Assembly: GCA_008638375.1 (NCBI GenBank)
Contig: CM018052.1
Location: 2,914,501-2,978,500 of the forward strand
Length of the DNA: 64,000 nucleotides
Reading direction: 5' to 3'
DNA from: Nyssa sinensis
Lineage: Eukaryota > Streptophyta > Magnoliopsida > Cornales > Nyssaceae
Both the position numbers and the translations under genes were made by a program. This document shows positions 36,485-47,601 of the stretch, one piece after another. The notes under the pieces were generated by a model. The model saw only the letters and a program-made list of their open reading frames with translations. It was not told the origin of the DNA and made no database searches. The stretch's first letter is position 1; each line of letters opens with the position of its first letter.

Positions 36485-37122
36485 CGGCGCGGCAAGACGG
36501 GAGAAACCTCCACAAATCGTCGGTAATATCCAGCTAACCCCAGAAAACTCCGAATCTCGAATACACTACTCGGTCTCTCCCAACTCATGACAGCCTCAAT
36601 CTTGGAGGGATCTACAGATACCCCTCCACTGGATACGACATGGCCTAAGAACTGTACCTCTTGAAGCCAGAACTCGCATTTCGAGAACTTGGCAAATAGG
36701 CGATGCTCTCTCAGAATCTGCAATACAGTCCTCAAATGAAAGGCATGTACATCCTCAGTAGGCGAATATACCAAGATATCATCCACAAATACTACCACAA
36801 ACTGATCCAGGTAAGGACTAAAAATGCGGTGCATCAAGTCCATGAATGCCGCTGGGGCATTCATCACACCAAAGGGCATAACCACAAACTCATAATGACC
36901 ATAGCGAGTGCGGAAAGCTGTCTTCGCTATGTCCTCCTCCCTAACCCTCAACTGGTGATAACCCGATCTAAGATTAATCTTCGAGAAGCATCTCGAACCT
37001 CTCAACTGATCAAATAAATCATCAATCCTAGGTAACGGGTACTTATTCTTGATAGTAACCCGGTTCAGCCTCCTGTAATCCACACATAACCGCAGTGTCC
37101 CATCCTTCTTCTTCACAAACAA
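36481..37122 (-). pseudogene. G2 reverse transcriptase, first catalytic Asp replaced
   Basis: [35 protein letters not shown] and the catalytic FVDD (residues 112-115) are present, with FLGHVVS and [11 protein letters not shown] near the end. Motif A reads [11 protein letters not shown] (Asn at residue 50), where the family, including G1, has Asp. That single change should abolish polymerisation. The protease-RT linker upstream carries a TAG at 37171-37173. Confidence 0.85.
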
Positions 37123-37170
37123 TGCCGAGGCACCCCACGAAGAAGTGCTAGGACGGATAAACCCCTTATG

Positions 37171-37800
37171 CTATAGGTCAGTCAATTGCTCCCTCAGCTC
37201 TCTCAACTCAGCTGGAGCCATGCGGTAAGGTGGTATGGAAATGGGTGTAGTGCTGGGAATAAGCTCTATAGTGAACTCGATTTCTCGTCTAGGGGGTAGA
37301 CAAGTCAAGTCACTCGGAAAGACGTCGGGGAACTCATCCACCACTGGGGGTAACACAATCTCTGTGGTCTCACAATCACCCGCAATCAAACTAGCTAGCA
37401 TATAACTATGGCCGCCCCAGCTCCTAGAATCACACAACGGTGGAACCAAGAAATCCCCCTGATCCCCTGTGAAATAAAAACAGTCTCCCTCAGGAGTGCA
37501 CACGATCACCCTCCCCCTATAGCAGTCTATACTCGCCCGGTAGGTGAACAACCAATCCATCCCCAGAATCACATCAAACCCGGTCATGTCAAGTACAATA
37601 AAATCAAAGTGAAGAACACGATCAGCTATCTCTATCGAGCAATCTCTACAGATCCTCGTCAGTACTACACTACCCCCAACTGGCATACCAACATGCAACG
37701 GGGGATCCAATCGATCTATATCCAAACCCAATGACATAGCAAGTATAGTGGAAATGAATGAATGTGATGCACCTGAATCTATCAACACACTGGCTCATGA
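37171..37800 (-). pseudogene. G2 aspartic protease and linker to RT
   Basis: MLIDSGASHSFI holds an intact D-S-G active site at the start of the open segment, followed by a protease-like fold (GLDIDRLDPP, FDVILGMDWLF) and the linker EFTIELIPSTTPISIPPYRM that precedes RT in this clade. TGA at 37795-37797 separates it from gag and TAG at 37171-37173 from RT. All three share one frame, so this was one polyprotein. Confidence 0.82.
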
Positions 37801-38049
37801 ACTGGATACAAGAAATGTACCTTTGACTACTGATGGCCCGGCAGTAGAGGTCTCCGGGGTGGCTACTGCATAGACTCGGCCCTGAGTGGTCTGGCCCTGC
37901 CTGCCTCCCTCTCTGTGTGCTTGTTGGCCTCCTCCTCTAGGTGCTGGAGCTCTGACACTCTGTGCGGGGGATGCAGACTGGTGATAGGGTGCTGGGAGTC
38001 CCTGGACTGACTGTGGCTGGGGCAGAGGCACCTGCGTATACTAGTAATA

Positions 38050-39303
38050 ATGGGGCCTCAGCGCGCTCGACCCTTGAGGGCAGTTGGCCCTAACATGGCC
38101 AGGCTGATGACAAGTGTAACAAACCAGTGGGGCTCTTTGACTCGGTGCTGGTAGAGGTAGTGGAAGTGACCCCTGACTAGATCCGACACCCTGTACAAAG
38201 CTGGGTCCCCTCAAAGGACAATCGGCCCTCCTATGGCCAGGTTGTCTGCATGTATAACACGAAAGAGGTCGCTATGATCCTTCTCCTCTAGAAGTGGATG
38301 GCAAGGCAGGTCAGGGAGCTACTGAATGGAGGGGTCCTACTGGTGGCTGTGTGGAAGAAGTACTAGCTCGGTACCTCTTCTGCGGTCTATAGGTCGGGGC
38401 AGGTGTAGAGGTCTGTACTGTGGGTGCCCTGCCCTAAGCTTTGGTCTCTCTGATCCCTCTAAGATTGGCTAGCTCTCTCTCCACCTTGGAGGCCCTGATC
38501 ACTACCTCCTCATATGTTTCTATGATGTGACCAGCCAACCTGTCTCTAATAGAGGTCTTCAACCCCTTGAGAAAATTGTACACCCTCAACTCTTCATTCC
38601 CGATAATGTGTGGGGCAAACCTCTCCAAAGCAGTGAATCGAGACTCATACTGGGCCACTGTCATATCCCTCTAGAGAAGTGCCTCGAACTCCTCCCTGAA
38701 CCCTACCCTGGCAGACACTAGAAAGTAGTGGTCATTGAACATGGCCATAAACGCCTCCCATCCCTCACCGAACCGGTGCAATCTGTCAGTGGCTACCTCC
38801 CACCACTGACTGGCCAGGTTTGTAAACTGAAATATGGCACATCTGATCCTCAAGTGGGGCTCAGTAATCCCCTGTGAGTCAAAAATCCGGGTGATCTACC
38901 TCAACCACTCCTTTGCAACTAGTGGGTCTGGCTGTCCAGCAAAGGTAGGTGGTCTCATCCTCTGGAACACCTTCATCACGAAGGTGTCCCTGGTCTCACT
39001 GCCTGTGGTCCGTGCCTCCATCATAGTACGGAGACACTCCTGTAAAAGGGCTGCCATGTCTCTGGCGCCAACCGTCTGCTCTACCTCCTGTACTGGAGCG
39101 GGAGCAGGAATAGGGGCAAAGGCGGGAGCAATAACCTTCTCAGCTATACTGTGCTCATGTGCGTCAGCTGGGGCAATAACCTCATCGACTATATCAGGAA
39201 CAGGGGCAGCAGCTCTAGGTCTGCCACAACGGGGTTGGGCAGTAGCCCTAGGCCTACCCTGTCTGGGTGGTCCGGCTCTCGTAGGAGCTCGTCTAAGAGG
39301 CAT
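38050..39303 (-). pseudogene. G2 gag with two CCHC zinc knuckles, broken
   Basis: I take the ATG at 39301-39303 (MPLRRAPTRAGPPRQG), because the upstream Met lies in the leader. The capsid region has PPTFAGQPDPLVAKEWL, FTNLASQWWEVA and QYESRFTALERFAPH. Two knuckles, CYTCRQPGHRRADC (about 38229-38262) and CYTCHQPGHVRANC (about 38083-38115), are intact. In-frame TAGs at 38896-38898, 38671-38673 and 38434-38436 interrupt it without frameshift. Confidence 0.8.
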
Positions 39304-39660
39304 ATCTACAAGTCCAAGAGAAAAATTCAATGTCACTTTTTCACATCCAGATATAAGCATTTAAATGTAATCTCAATCATGTTCTTATCGATAACCTGTA
39401 CTTAACGGGTAGCACATATAGCAAGTCATGATATATACACTTAACGCTTAACAAGTTTTCACACATTATACACGTCATGCCTCTCAACATAGCATCAATT
39501 AGCACGTAATCACAACAAGTCACGCATCAGGACATATGATCACATAGCACATAAGGTCCTACCGCATGCCACTAACAGTTCACACTAAGTCATCACTTTT
39601 TCCTCTAGGGTCTCATGGTGTTTTAACAACAACCCACGGTTTCTAGGTATTCGAACCTAA
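39304..39660 (-). other. G2 leader between PBS and gag
   Basis: About 350 bases of noncoding leader on the minus strand. The plus-strand ORFs that overlap it are shadows of gag. A packaging signal would be expected here, but none can be identified by eye. Confidence 0.5.
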
Positions 39661-39672
39661 GCTTTGATACCA
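39661..39672 (-). other. G2 primer binding site, variant initiator-Met type
   Basis: The minus strand reads TGGTATCAAAGC, three bases after the LTR end (TGACA ACA). One base differs from the usual TGGTATCAGAGC. A second, unmutated copy (TGGTATCAGAGC, 40336-40347) lies next to the full LTR. Confidence 0.85.
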
Positions 39673-39675
39673 TGT

Positions 39676-40350
39676 TGTCACGCCCCGAATTCCAGCGAAC
39701 CCGAGGCACGAGTAACGAGACAAAAGAAAATAAAATAATAAAGAAATAAAGACAATTAAGGACAATCACATACATTCCATACACTGTTCTGATACATTAC
39801 ATAGGGTCTGGTCCATTAGTTCACGACATACAAAATAAGAAATAGTCTCAGGCTTATGCCCTTATACAACATTAAATGCGCCCCTCGGGCCAAGCGTAAT
39901 CTATACTCAAATCATCTCGACGTCTCGCACAACTAGAGCGTCATCTGAAATGTTTGTCCTACGAATGGGTCAGCTCAACTGCTGGTACAATATAATACTA
40001 ATGCAAGAAACAAAATAAGGGCGTGGCATGTGCAAGTGTACAGTTATTTCTATATGGCATTCAATATCATTATGGCAGTACATGAACAGTATGCGGTATA
40101 TAAGCAGTATGTGTGACACACCCATGCAACTCTATGCCACCATGTCTCGTCTTATGGTCCTTCCCCGATAGCTCGAGTACTAATATATGTCTCGCTTCAC
40201 GGTCTGGAACCCGTCAGGCATGCGAGTACCTAATGGTCGATTTTGGATTTTTCACCACAGGATTTACACCCTCATAATGCACAGTACCACGTGCTCAACT
40301 CACGCCATGCACAAGGAACCACACTATTCCAATATGCTCTGATACCACGT
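39676..40350 (-). repeat. Duplicated terminal 668 bp of the G2 LTR plus a PBS
   Basis: 39676-40343 repeats the LTR end at 40351 onward almost base for base (for example ATAAAGAAATAAAGACAATT and GGGTCTGGTCCATTAGTTCA). It stops at GCTCTGAT within the LTR text and passes directly into ACCACGT plus a new LTR end TGTCACGCCCC. GCTCTGAT is shared by the LTR interior and the PBS complement, so the join is at that 8-bp microhomology. Confidence 0.88.
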
Positions 40351-43203
40351 TGTCACGCCCCGAATTTCGGCGAACCTAAGGCGCGAGTAACGAGACAAAA
40401 GAAAATAAAATAATAAAGAAATAAAGACAATTAAGGACAATCACATACATTCCATACACTGTTCTGATACATTACATAGGGTCTGGTCCATTAGTTCACG
40501 ACATACAAAATAAGAAATAGTCTCGGGCTTATGCCTTTATACAACATTAAATACGCCCCTCGGCCCAAACATAATCCACAATCAAATCATCTCTACATCT
40601 CGCACAGCTGGAGCGTCATCTAAATGTTTGTCCCACGAATGGGTCAGCTCAACTGCTGGTACAATATAATGCTAATGCAAGAAACAAAATTAAGGGCGTG
40701 GCATGTGCAAGTGTACAGTTATTTCTATATGGCATTCAATATCATTATGGCAGTACATGAACAATATACAGTATATAAACAGTATGAGTGACACACCCAT
40801 GCAACTCTATGCCACCATGTCTCGTCTTATGGTCCTTCCCTGATAGCCCGAGTACTAATATATGTCTCGCTTCACGGTCCGAAAACTGTTAGGCATACGA
40901 GTACCTAATGGCCGATTTTGGGTTTTTCACCACAGGATCTGCACCCTCATAATGCACAGCACCACGTGCTCAACTCACACCATGTCCAAGGAATCACACT
41001 ATGCCAATATGCTTTGATTCATTCATACCATAATATAATCTCGATTATGCATCTCATTCACACATGAAGCATGCTTTCAGTCACATATTTCATAGTCTCA
41101 ACAGTTCTCACAGAATATAATCCACACACTATACTAACACATGCGATATACACATAATCATTATCCACTTTATCACCCAACTTACAGCAAGATAGCATGA
41201 AGCACATAAGCATGTGAACAATTAAACAAACATGTGAAGCATCAAGTCAACAGAGCAAGCATTCCTAAGCTCAATTCTATTTCTTACTTAGCACAATATA
41301 TTGTACCTGATAATTGACCTCAACTCGAAAAAGTGTACTCGAAGTATAGTAGGATCACTGTGAGAATACCGAAGGTCAGATCACCTTCTCCTTGCCTTTT
41401 CGTGTCCCTAAAATCATAACATGTGACTCAGTTCATTTGTTTCCTAAATGATGTTATTCAACAAATTTTATGTCTTTATTTTATAGGTTTCTATTTTGTT
41501 AAATTAAACTCTACTATTGAGTTCGGAATGTCGAAGAAAATAAGTTTAGGTTTTCGTGGAATTCAATTCGGACATCTGAGCTAAAAAGGGCAAAACAGTC
41601 ATTTTACACTTTTCACGGGTCCTTACATTTCAAGACCTCTTTTCACAAATCGGACTCCATAGTTGAGTCCAGAATGGTCGAAATAATAAAGTTTCACTAT
41701 TTGTTTACTTAATTTGGAGTTTGTTTGACTGCGTTTCAATTCAAGGGCATTTTGGTAATTTTAAAAGTTACTACGGGTCTTTCATTTTTTGGGACCCCGT
41801 CTTGTAAAACGGACCTCACCATTGGCCTCAGAATGGTCGAGATAGTCAAAATACACTAATGACTTGTCCCATTTGGACTCTGGATTATTTTGGAATATTT
41901 AAATAATTAAATTAATTAATTAATTTAATTAATATTTTATTCTGGTGGGGTCAGATCATAATTTCTCAAAATTTTAGGGGTCAAAGTGTAATTTCTGAAA
42001 GTTCTAGGGTCAAACTTAATTTCTAAAAAGTCTAGGGTTAAATTTGTAATTTCTCAAATTTCCTATTCTCAATTCGATTAGCCAAACAGGGATTAATCCA
42101 GAACAGGGATAGGATATCCCTGTTCCTGTTTCAATTTCAATTTTTCAATTTCTTACATCCGTAGCCAAACAGCCCATTCCAACTTTTAATTTAAAACAAT
42201 AGGATGACACGTGGCAGGGGCGGGTCGCCCAAGCCCAACCCGAACCCGACTCGAACACCCCTCTTTCTTCCCCGTTTTTTCGGCGAGGTACCAGTAGGGT
42301 TCCGGCGCCTTTTTCGGCACCGGCGAGATTTTTTTGGTGAGTTTTCACAGCTTTAAAAATGCAGTTTTCTTAGGTTTTTCATGTAGATTTCTTATCTAAA
42401 GTTGGTTTTGGATTTAAACCATCGGATCATCACGAATAGAGGGTCAAACGCCTCGGTCAAATTTTCGGCCGACTCTCCTCTTTCATTTTCGTGACTGTTT
42501 GGTCACGGTTCAACCTCCATTTTTATCCTAATGGGTTTCTGCACTATGGAGGAACAATCCCTCCTCCCCAAAACCAAGTTTTCAATCAATATTTTCCAAC
42601 CACCCGATTATCCAACCCACCTGCAACTCACTTTTTCTATCTTATTTCTTAACCATTTTAAGTGATTTCTTTTGAAAAATGTTCCATATTTCATACACTA
42701 TAAGACCCAAGAATTAAATCTAAACAATATGCTAAGAAACAGAAAAATCAGAGAAGAACCACTCACTGTTTTTTGGGTTTCTCTCTCTAGCCGTGCGTCT
42801 CCTTCACCTTCTGGTTCCAAGCTTGATTCAAGCTCCAAGATCCCCTTCTCCTTTCCAGAAATCTCTCTCTCGCTCTCTGTCTCTCTTTTCTCTCTTTCTT
42901 TCCAACCGACCGAGACATATACACCCACACACATCCACTCTCTCACGTCACCACCTGCACAGCCCCTTTTCTTGACCTTTCTTCTCTGTTCAGCCACCCT
43001 AATTTCTCTACAAGGCAGCTTTGCATTAAATGCAAAGCTGCCCTATATATATACCTATATATTCCACTCATATACACACACTCGTAGACACACACACACA
43101 CTTATACGATCTGGCACACACATGGTCTGTCACACAGTGCACACATGCACTATTATGTATATATACATATATGTCCACCCACATGCACACACTCCCACAG
43201 ATT

Positions 43204-43235
<32 letters not shown>

Positions 43236-43302
43236 CATGCATATACATCATTTTACACATATGCATACTATATATATATATAACACATGCATTAATAATA
43301 AC

Positions 43303-43334
<32 letters not shown>

Positions 43335-43420
43335 TAAATAAATAAAATAAAAAATTTTAATAACCAAGAAAAGTTTTATATATAAATTTTTTTTTTTTTT
43401 TTTTTTTGCAGGTTATTACA
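40351..43420 (-). mobile_element. G2 5' LTR (3,070 bp)
   Basis: On the minus strand it starts TGTAATAACCTGC and ends GGGGCGTGACA, followed by a PBS. It is colinear with the solo LTR at 5804-12897. It contains three ~140-bp-type units (41508, 41651, 41815), the palindrome AACAGGGATAGGATATCCCTGTT near 42100, a pyrimidine-rich stretch (42780-42900), TA and AAT microsatellites and a T-run. The 180-residue plus-strand ORF at 42672-43214 is low-complexity LTR sequence. Confidence 0.85.
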
Positions 43421-43431
43421 ATTGGGGACAA

Positions 43432-45434
43432 TGGGCAGTCCCGATCCTGCTTCGTCTTCCTCTTCCCCTTCTATGCTTAGGTCCAGTGACAGGGAGGCTG
43501 GTTCGTCTGGCCAGGCCGCGAGGGAGGAGGGGGCGAGTGCAATGAGTAAGGGAGTACTCGAGGCCATTAGGAAATAATACGATTTCCCAAAAAACATGAC
43601 CTGTAGAGTTCCTAAGTCCTCGGATCGTCCCTCCGATATCAGGAGGGGAGAGATCTGTGCCTACTTTGAGTGATTTCACCTAGGCGTATGTCTCCTTTTC
43701 CATCCCCTCTTATTGGAATTTTTTACTTTTTTTGATATATGCCCGGCCGATCTCAATGTGAATAGTTGGAGGCAACTTTTGGCCTTCATAGTTTAGGTCG
43801 TCTGAATGGGGTCCAAGTAGACCTGGACCTCATTCGCTGTCAAATGGATCTGAAGTACCTCAAATCGGAGGGACTTTATTATACGTGCTTCGACCAGAGG
43901 TTCAGACCTTTGACCTCGGTGCCCTCTTCCAACAAAACTTGAAAGAAGTGGTACTTCTTCGTAGGGGGAGGCTGGGAGCGCGAAGATTTTGAGGGCCATC
44001 TAAGTCTTTTTCCTTGGCACACCGGCCCGAAGGGTGAGTACTCAAACCTGAGTAATTAGTCCTCTGATTCGATCTTTTCCTTTTTCAGCTGTTTTAACTT
44101 CGATCTCTTTTGTGTTCTTTTTACAGATAGAAAAAAGTAGAAGAGGCCCAAATTTACTGACGAGCTTGCAGAGAGGTACCGCCGTCTCCTTCAGCCCACT
44201 CTTCGCTCCCACGACCAAGTGCTTTCACCTCAGAATCTGATGGCAACTGACCTGACAAAAGATGAGGCCGGTGCTTACAAGAAGAATGTATTAGCGGGAT
44301 TTGTCCCAGCTCAAAAACGAAGAAGAGCGTTCCATCCACCTCAACTACCGCACCTTTTGCTCATAAGAGGAGAAGATTGATTTCCAAGGCCAATCGCGAG
44401 GCCCGAGAAGCCCGACGTTCCGAAGTGGATGGACCCCCTACGACTCAGAACACGGATACAGCCGGGGTCCCCCGATTTGAAAAGCGGAGACCTGACGAGA
44501 CGACTGAGACTCCGGAAGTGCAGGTGTCAAGTCCCCCTCCTCCGAGCACGTTTGCAGAAGGATCGAACTCGATCCCCTCCAATCCTTACGAAGCAGCTTC
44601 GGGGTCAGAGGCTATGAAATCCGCTCTGAAGGCAGGCCTCCCTTACGGTTTTCAAGGCAAGACCTCGAGACAGATAATTGTCGACCTCATGTTGGGTCAT
44701 GCTAGGGTAAGTCCTCCGTAATCATGGTTTTCCTTTAATCTTACCTACTTGTTTTAGTTTGTACTTACTTTTTGTACCTTCGTTGGCAGGGTCTTTGGGC
44801 GATGGGCGTCTTGATGGACCGCTTCGACTAGTCCAAAAGGGCCAACATTCTTCAGGCGGAGTTAAAGACAGCCCAGACAGATCTCGATGTCGCTAGGTCC
44901 AGTCCGAGGTTGGTTGAATCCGAGTTGAGCGCTGCGCAATCTAGTTTGTAGGAGGCTCGCTCCGAGCTCGGTGCCGCTCGTACAGAACTTGAGGCAGCCC
45001 GTGCCCAAGTGAGTGCCTTGGAAGCCAAATGCAGGGATCTCGAGGCGCAGTACTTGGAGGCGAAACGGGGAGTGGAGTCCCTATTCACCCAAAGGAACAA
45101 GCTCCATGAAGACTTGGAGTCTCTGAGGAACCAGCTAAAAGAGACCGAGACGGCCGAAGCTCGGAAACTAGAGGAGGCCCGTGCCGAGGCCAGGGCGGCC
45201 ACCAAGGCGGGACTGATGGGCCTGGCTACTTCCATGGGTAGGGAGCTCGTGGACTCTGGGTATATGCTCTGTAGGAAGAGGATCCAGAAGCTGTATCCAG
45301 ACCTTGATATCTCCACTCTGGACGACATAAAGGTCGGCGAGTCAGTGCTGAATTCCCCTGCTCAGCAGGAAGATGAAGGCTTTGTTGAAAATGCTGTCCC
45401 TCTAGCCTCCGCTCCCCCTACCAACCCGAAATAG
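43432..45434 (+). pseudogene. Antisense gene of the Tat element, three or more exons, decayed
   Basis: It opens MGSPDPASSSSSPSML with a Ser-rich leader. Across 43530-44033 lie DFPKNMTCRVPKSSDRPSDI, FHPLLLEFFTFFDICPADLN and WRQLLAFIV, which I recognise as the putative gypsy-type transposon protein family (PF04195, Transposase_28) found in plant antisense ORFs. Likely introns are 44034-44126 (GTGAGT...TTACAG) and 44707-44789 (GTAAGT...GGCAG). The middle exon has HKRRRLISKANREAR, basic and nuclear-signal-like; the last exon (45009-45434) starts with a Glu/Ala-rich coiled coil. TAA (43574-43576), TGA codons and a shift near 43790 break it. Molecular function is unknown. It converges on gag-pol. 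Confidence 0.75.
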
Positions 45435-45840
45435 ATTTTTTTGTATTGGTTTTGCGTTTTTAATTATTGTAATCTTTGGCCTATTTGGGCATTACTGAAT
45501 GAAAGAGCTTTTATGTTATACCGATCTGTAGTCTTCTTAATAATGCTTGTCCCTGAATCAAACTTGAATGAATCGTTCTTTGGGTGACGACTATTTAATC
45601 AAGGCTTTTGGCTGAACTTAATAACTAATCATGACAACAAACTTTTAACCTTCGCCAGAGGCTAAACATCTGACCAAAAATAAGTTAGACCGAAAGTCTG
45701 ACAATGGAACTGTGGGTCCAGAGGTTAAGTAATTGACCGAAAATATGTCACACTGAAAGATTTATGAAATAAGAAAGTTCTTAGTTGGCATTTTGACCTG
45801 ACGATCGACGGATCTCCAGAATGTTTATTGAAATCCTTTT
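45435..45840. other. Tat spacer, no gene seen
   Basis: AT-rich spacer between the antisense gene and the 71-bp array. It probably includes the 3' untranslated part of the antisense transcript (GAATGAAAGAGCTTTTATG region). I see no ORF or known RNA. Confidence 0.5.
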
Positions 45841-45845
45841 ATTAA

Positions 45846-46093
45846 GGCCTTACCTACAGCGCTCTTGCTTGTAGGGGCCTTTTGCTTGGACCAGGTCTGA
45901 GGACCTGTTTGTTTGAGACCTTACCTACAGCGCTCTTGCTCGTAAGGGCCTTTTGCTCGGATCAGGTATGAGGACCTGTTTATTTGAGACCTTACCTACA
46001 GCGCTCTTGCTCGTAGGGGTCTTTTCTTTGGATCAGGTCTGAGGACCTGCTTATTTGAGACCTTACTTATAGCGCTTTTGCTCGTAGGGGTCT
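45846..46093 (-). repeat. 71-bp tandem array, left part
   Basis: CCTTAC starts at 45848, 45919, 45990 and 46061, exactly 71 bases apart. Each unit contains CAGGTCTGAGGACCTG (6-bp stem, 4-base loop) and CCTACAGCGCTCTTGCTCGTAGG flanked by GGCC/GGCC-like arms, so each can fold into two hairpins. The fourth unit is cut at 46093 by the Athila element and resumes at 57075. Confidence 0.92.
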
Positions 46094-47587
46094 TGATTAC
46101 GCCCAAAGAATAACACGGTAATTGTAGTGTAGCTTTGGGGTGTCGATTCCACAAAGAGACAAAATTAAAAGAATAATAAACAAAATTTCTGAAACTACAG
46201 AACTATTAGACGGTTAACGAGAAAATAAAATATAAAAAGTGATTTTGAATGCAACTAAAAATTAAATAAGCTGAATAACGGATGAAAATATTCAAATTTA
46301 ACGAACAGTGGAGTGTGGGGAATCCCTTGCACATATATGGTATTTTAATTATTTTTAATTCACTAATAACTCAATCGAGAAATTAAATTCCAAAAATCTC
46401 AATCGGAAGATTTAAAATTATGAACCAGAATTAGACTGAAAATAACCCTTCGAAAATCATTCATCAATTTTAAATCATGCAATTTAATATTCACATTGAG
46501 AAAATCCAACGACGACAATATACCTAACGAGCAATACTACAGCAAAGAATTAAATCAATATGAATAATTAATTGTTCCAAAAATAATCAAAACATTAATC
46601 CATTCGATAGAAAAAGCATGACTGAATCTATAAACAGACTAAACCCTTTAATTATTCGGAGAATAAAATCCAACAATTAATTTAGAATGATCATCAAAGA
46701 ATTTAACAAGTGAAAACCACGTACAGGAATCAAAAATAAATTAAAATAACCATCTATAGTGCAAGTTCATCCCTAACCCCACTTGAAAATTTAGTTACTC
46801 ATGTACAGAACGGGCAACATAAACCTCATGGAGAAACACTGAGCCATGGAAAAGCTTGCTGATGTTCCCTGCGCCAGAATTTCCCTTCTGCGTCGCACCT
46901 GCGGCTCTCTCCTCTGTGTTGTTCCGCTGCAGGACCTCTGTATTTTTTCTCCTTTTCTCCGTTTCTCCGCATCTTCTGTATAATTCTCGTTAATTTTTTC
47001 CTGCGCCTCTAGTTGAACCCTACATGCCACAGCCCTTGGGCCTCAATTCCAACTGCACAAGCCCCAGCAGTCGCGCCTTGCCTTGCGCGTGGCTCTTTCC
47101 AAGCCGCCATGCCTAAGCCAGCCGCACCAGGCCCCTGGCCCACTTCACTTCACAGTCGCACCAAGCCTACTGGCTTTTTTCTTTATTGTGTCTTGCACCG
47201 TGCAACATTTGGCACTCCAGCGACAGGCCCACACCTTGCCCAGGCCCACGCCAATTTTGACTTCTTTTCTTGTTTTATTTTTCTTGTCTTGTTTTCGCTT
47301 TTTCCTTACTTTTTTTTCTGTTCTTTTTCTTATCCAGCCACAAGGCAGCCGCTGCTTTAACTCTCTTCTTTAGCTTTCTTTCTTGATCTTCATCTGCATC
47401 CTCTAAAACAGGACCGACAATTAATGCAATACTTGAGATTTTGAAATATCATATAATACTCAAATCCATCTCACTGTGAATAAAAATTAAATCAAATAAT
47501 ATCAATTACAACCCAACATTTCTATTCATATTTTAGCAATTTCGTCTAATAATAGGACATTTAGAGTGCACTTTTGCGCACTCATCA
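46094..47587 (-). mobile_element. Athila 3' LTR (1,494 bp)
   Basis: Minus-strand TGATGAGTGCGCAAAAGTGC...GTTATTCTTTGGGCGTAATCA. Colinear with the 5' LTR apart from the 673-bp insertion in that copy. ORFs at 46791-47373 have counterparts in the other LTR because the LTRs are duplicates; no domain is recognised. Confidence 0.92.
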
Positions 47588-47601
47588 CACCCCCCAACTT
47601 A
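47588..47601 (-). other. Athila polypurine tract
   Basis: The minus strand reads AAGTTGGGGGGTG immediately before the LTR start TGATGAGTGCGC. Confidence 0.8.

Larger units (their letters stand above)
34500..43420 (-). mobile_element. Chromovirus G2 (Ty3/Gypsy), 3' end lost
   Basis: A minus-strand element with 5' LTR (40351-43420), a partial LTR duplication (39676-40350), PBS, gag and pol down to a chromodomain-like tail that is cut at about 34500. There is no PPT or 3' LTR. Domain order matches G1 but the sequence and the LTR family (TGTAATAACC...GGGGCGTGACA) differ. Coding sequence is better preserved than G1: most of gag, protease and RT lie in a single frame interrupted only by stops. It abuts the Tat antisense gene at 43421. 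Confidence 0.85.

Noticed and set aside
36703..37734. Plus-strand ORFs of 104 and 108 residues
   Set aside because: Antisense shadows of G2 protease and RT, with no independent motif.
38834..39364. 176-residue plus-strand ORF
   Set aside because: Shadow of the G2 gag frame on the minus strand, which has capsid motifs and zinc knuckles downstream.
42672..43214. 180-residue plus-strand ORF in the G2 LTR
   Set aside because: It is pyrimidine-rich and microsatellite LTR sequence, and the equivalent region in the related LTR (12240-12750) does not keep the same reading frame.
44852..45328. 158-residue minus-strand ORF
   Set aside because: Ser-rich shadow of the coiled-coil exon of the antisense gene on the plus strand.
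46791..47373. Candidate host protein in the GCC-rich stretch near 47040-47240
   Set aside because: Same text occurs at 56500-56730 in the other Athila LTR. It is LTR sequence, and its ORFs overlap in several frames without a domain.
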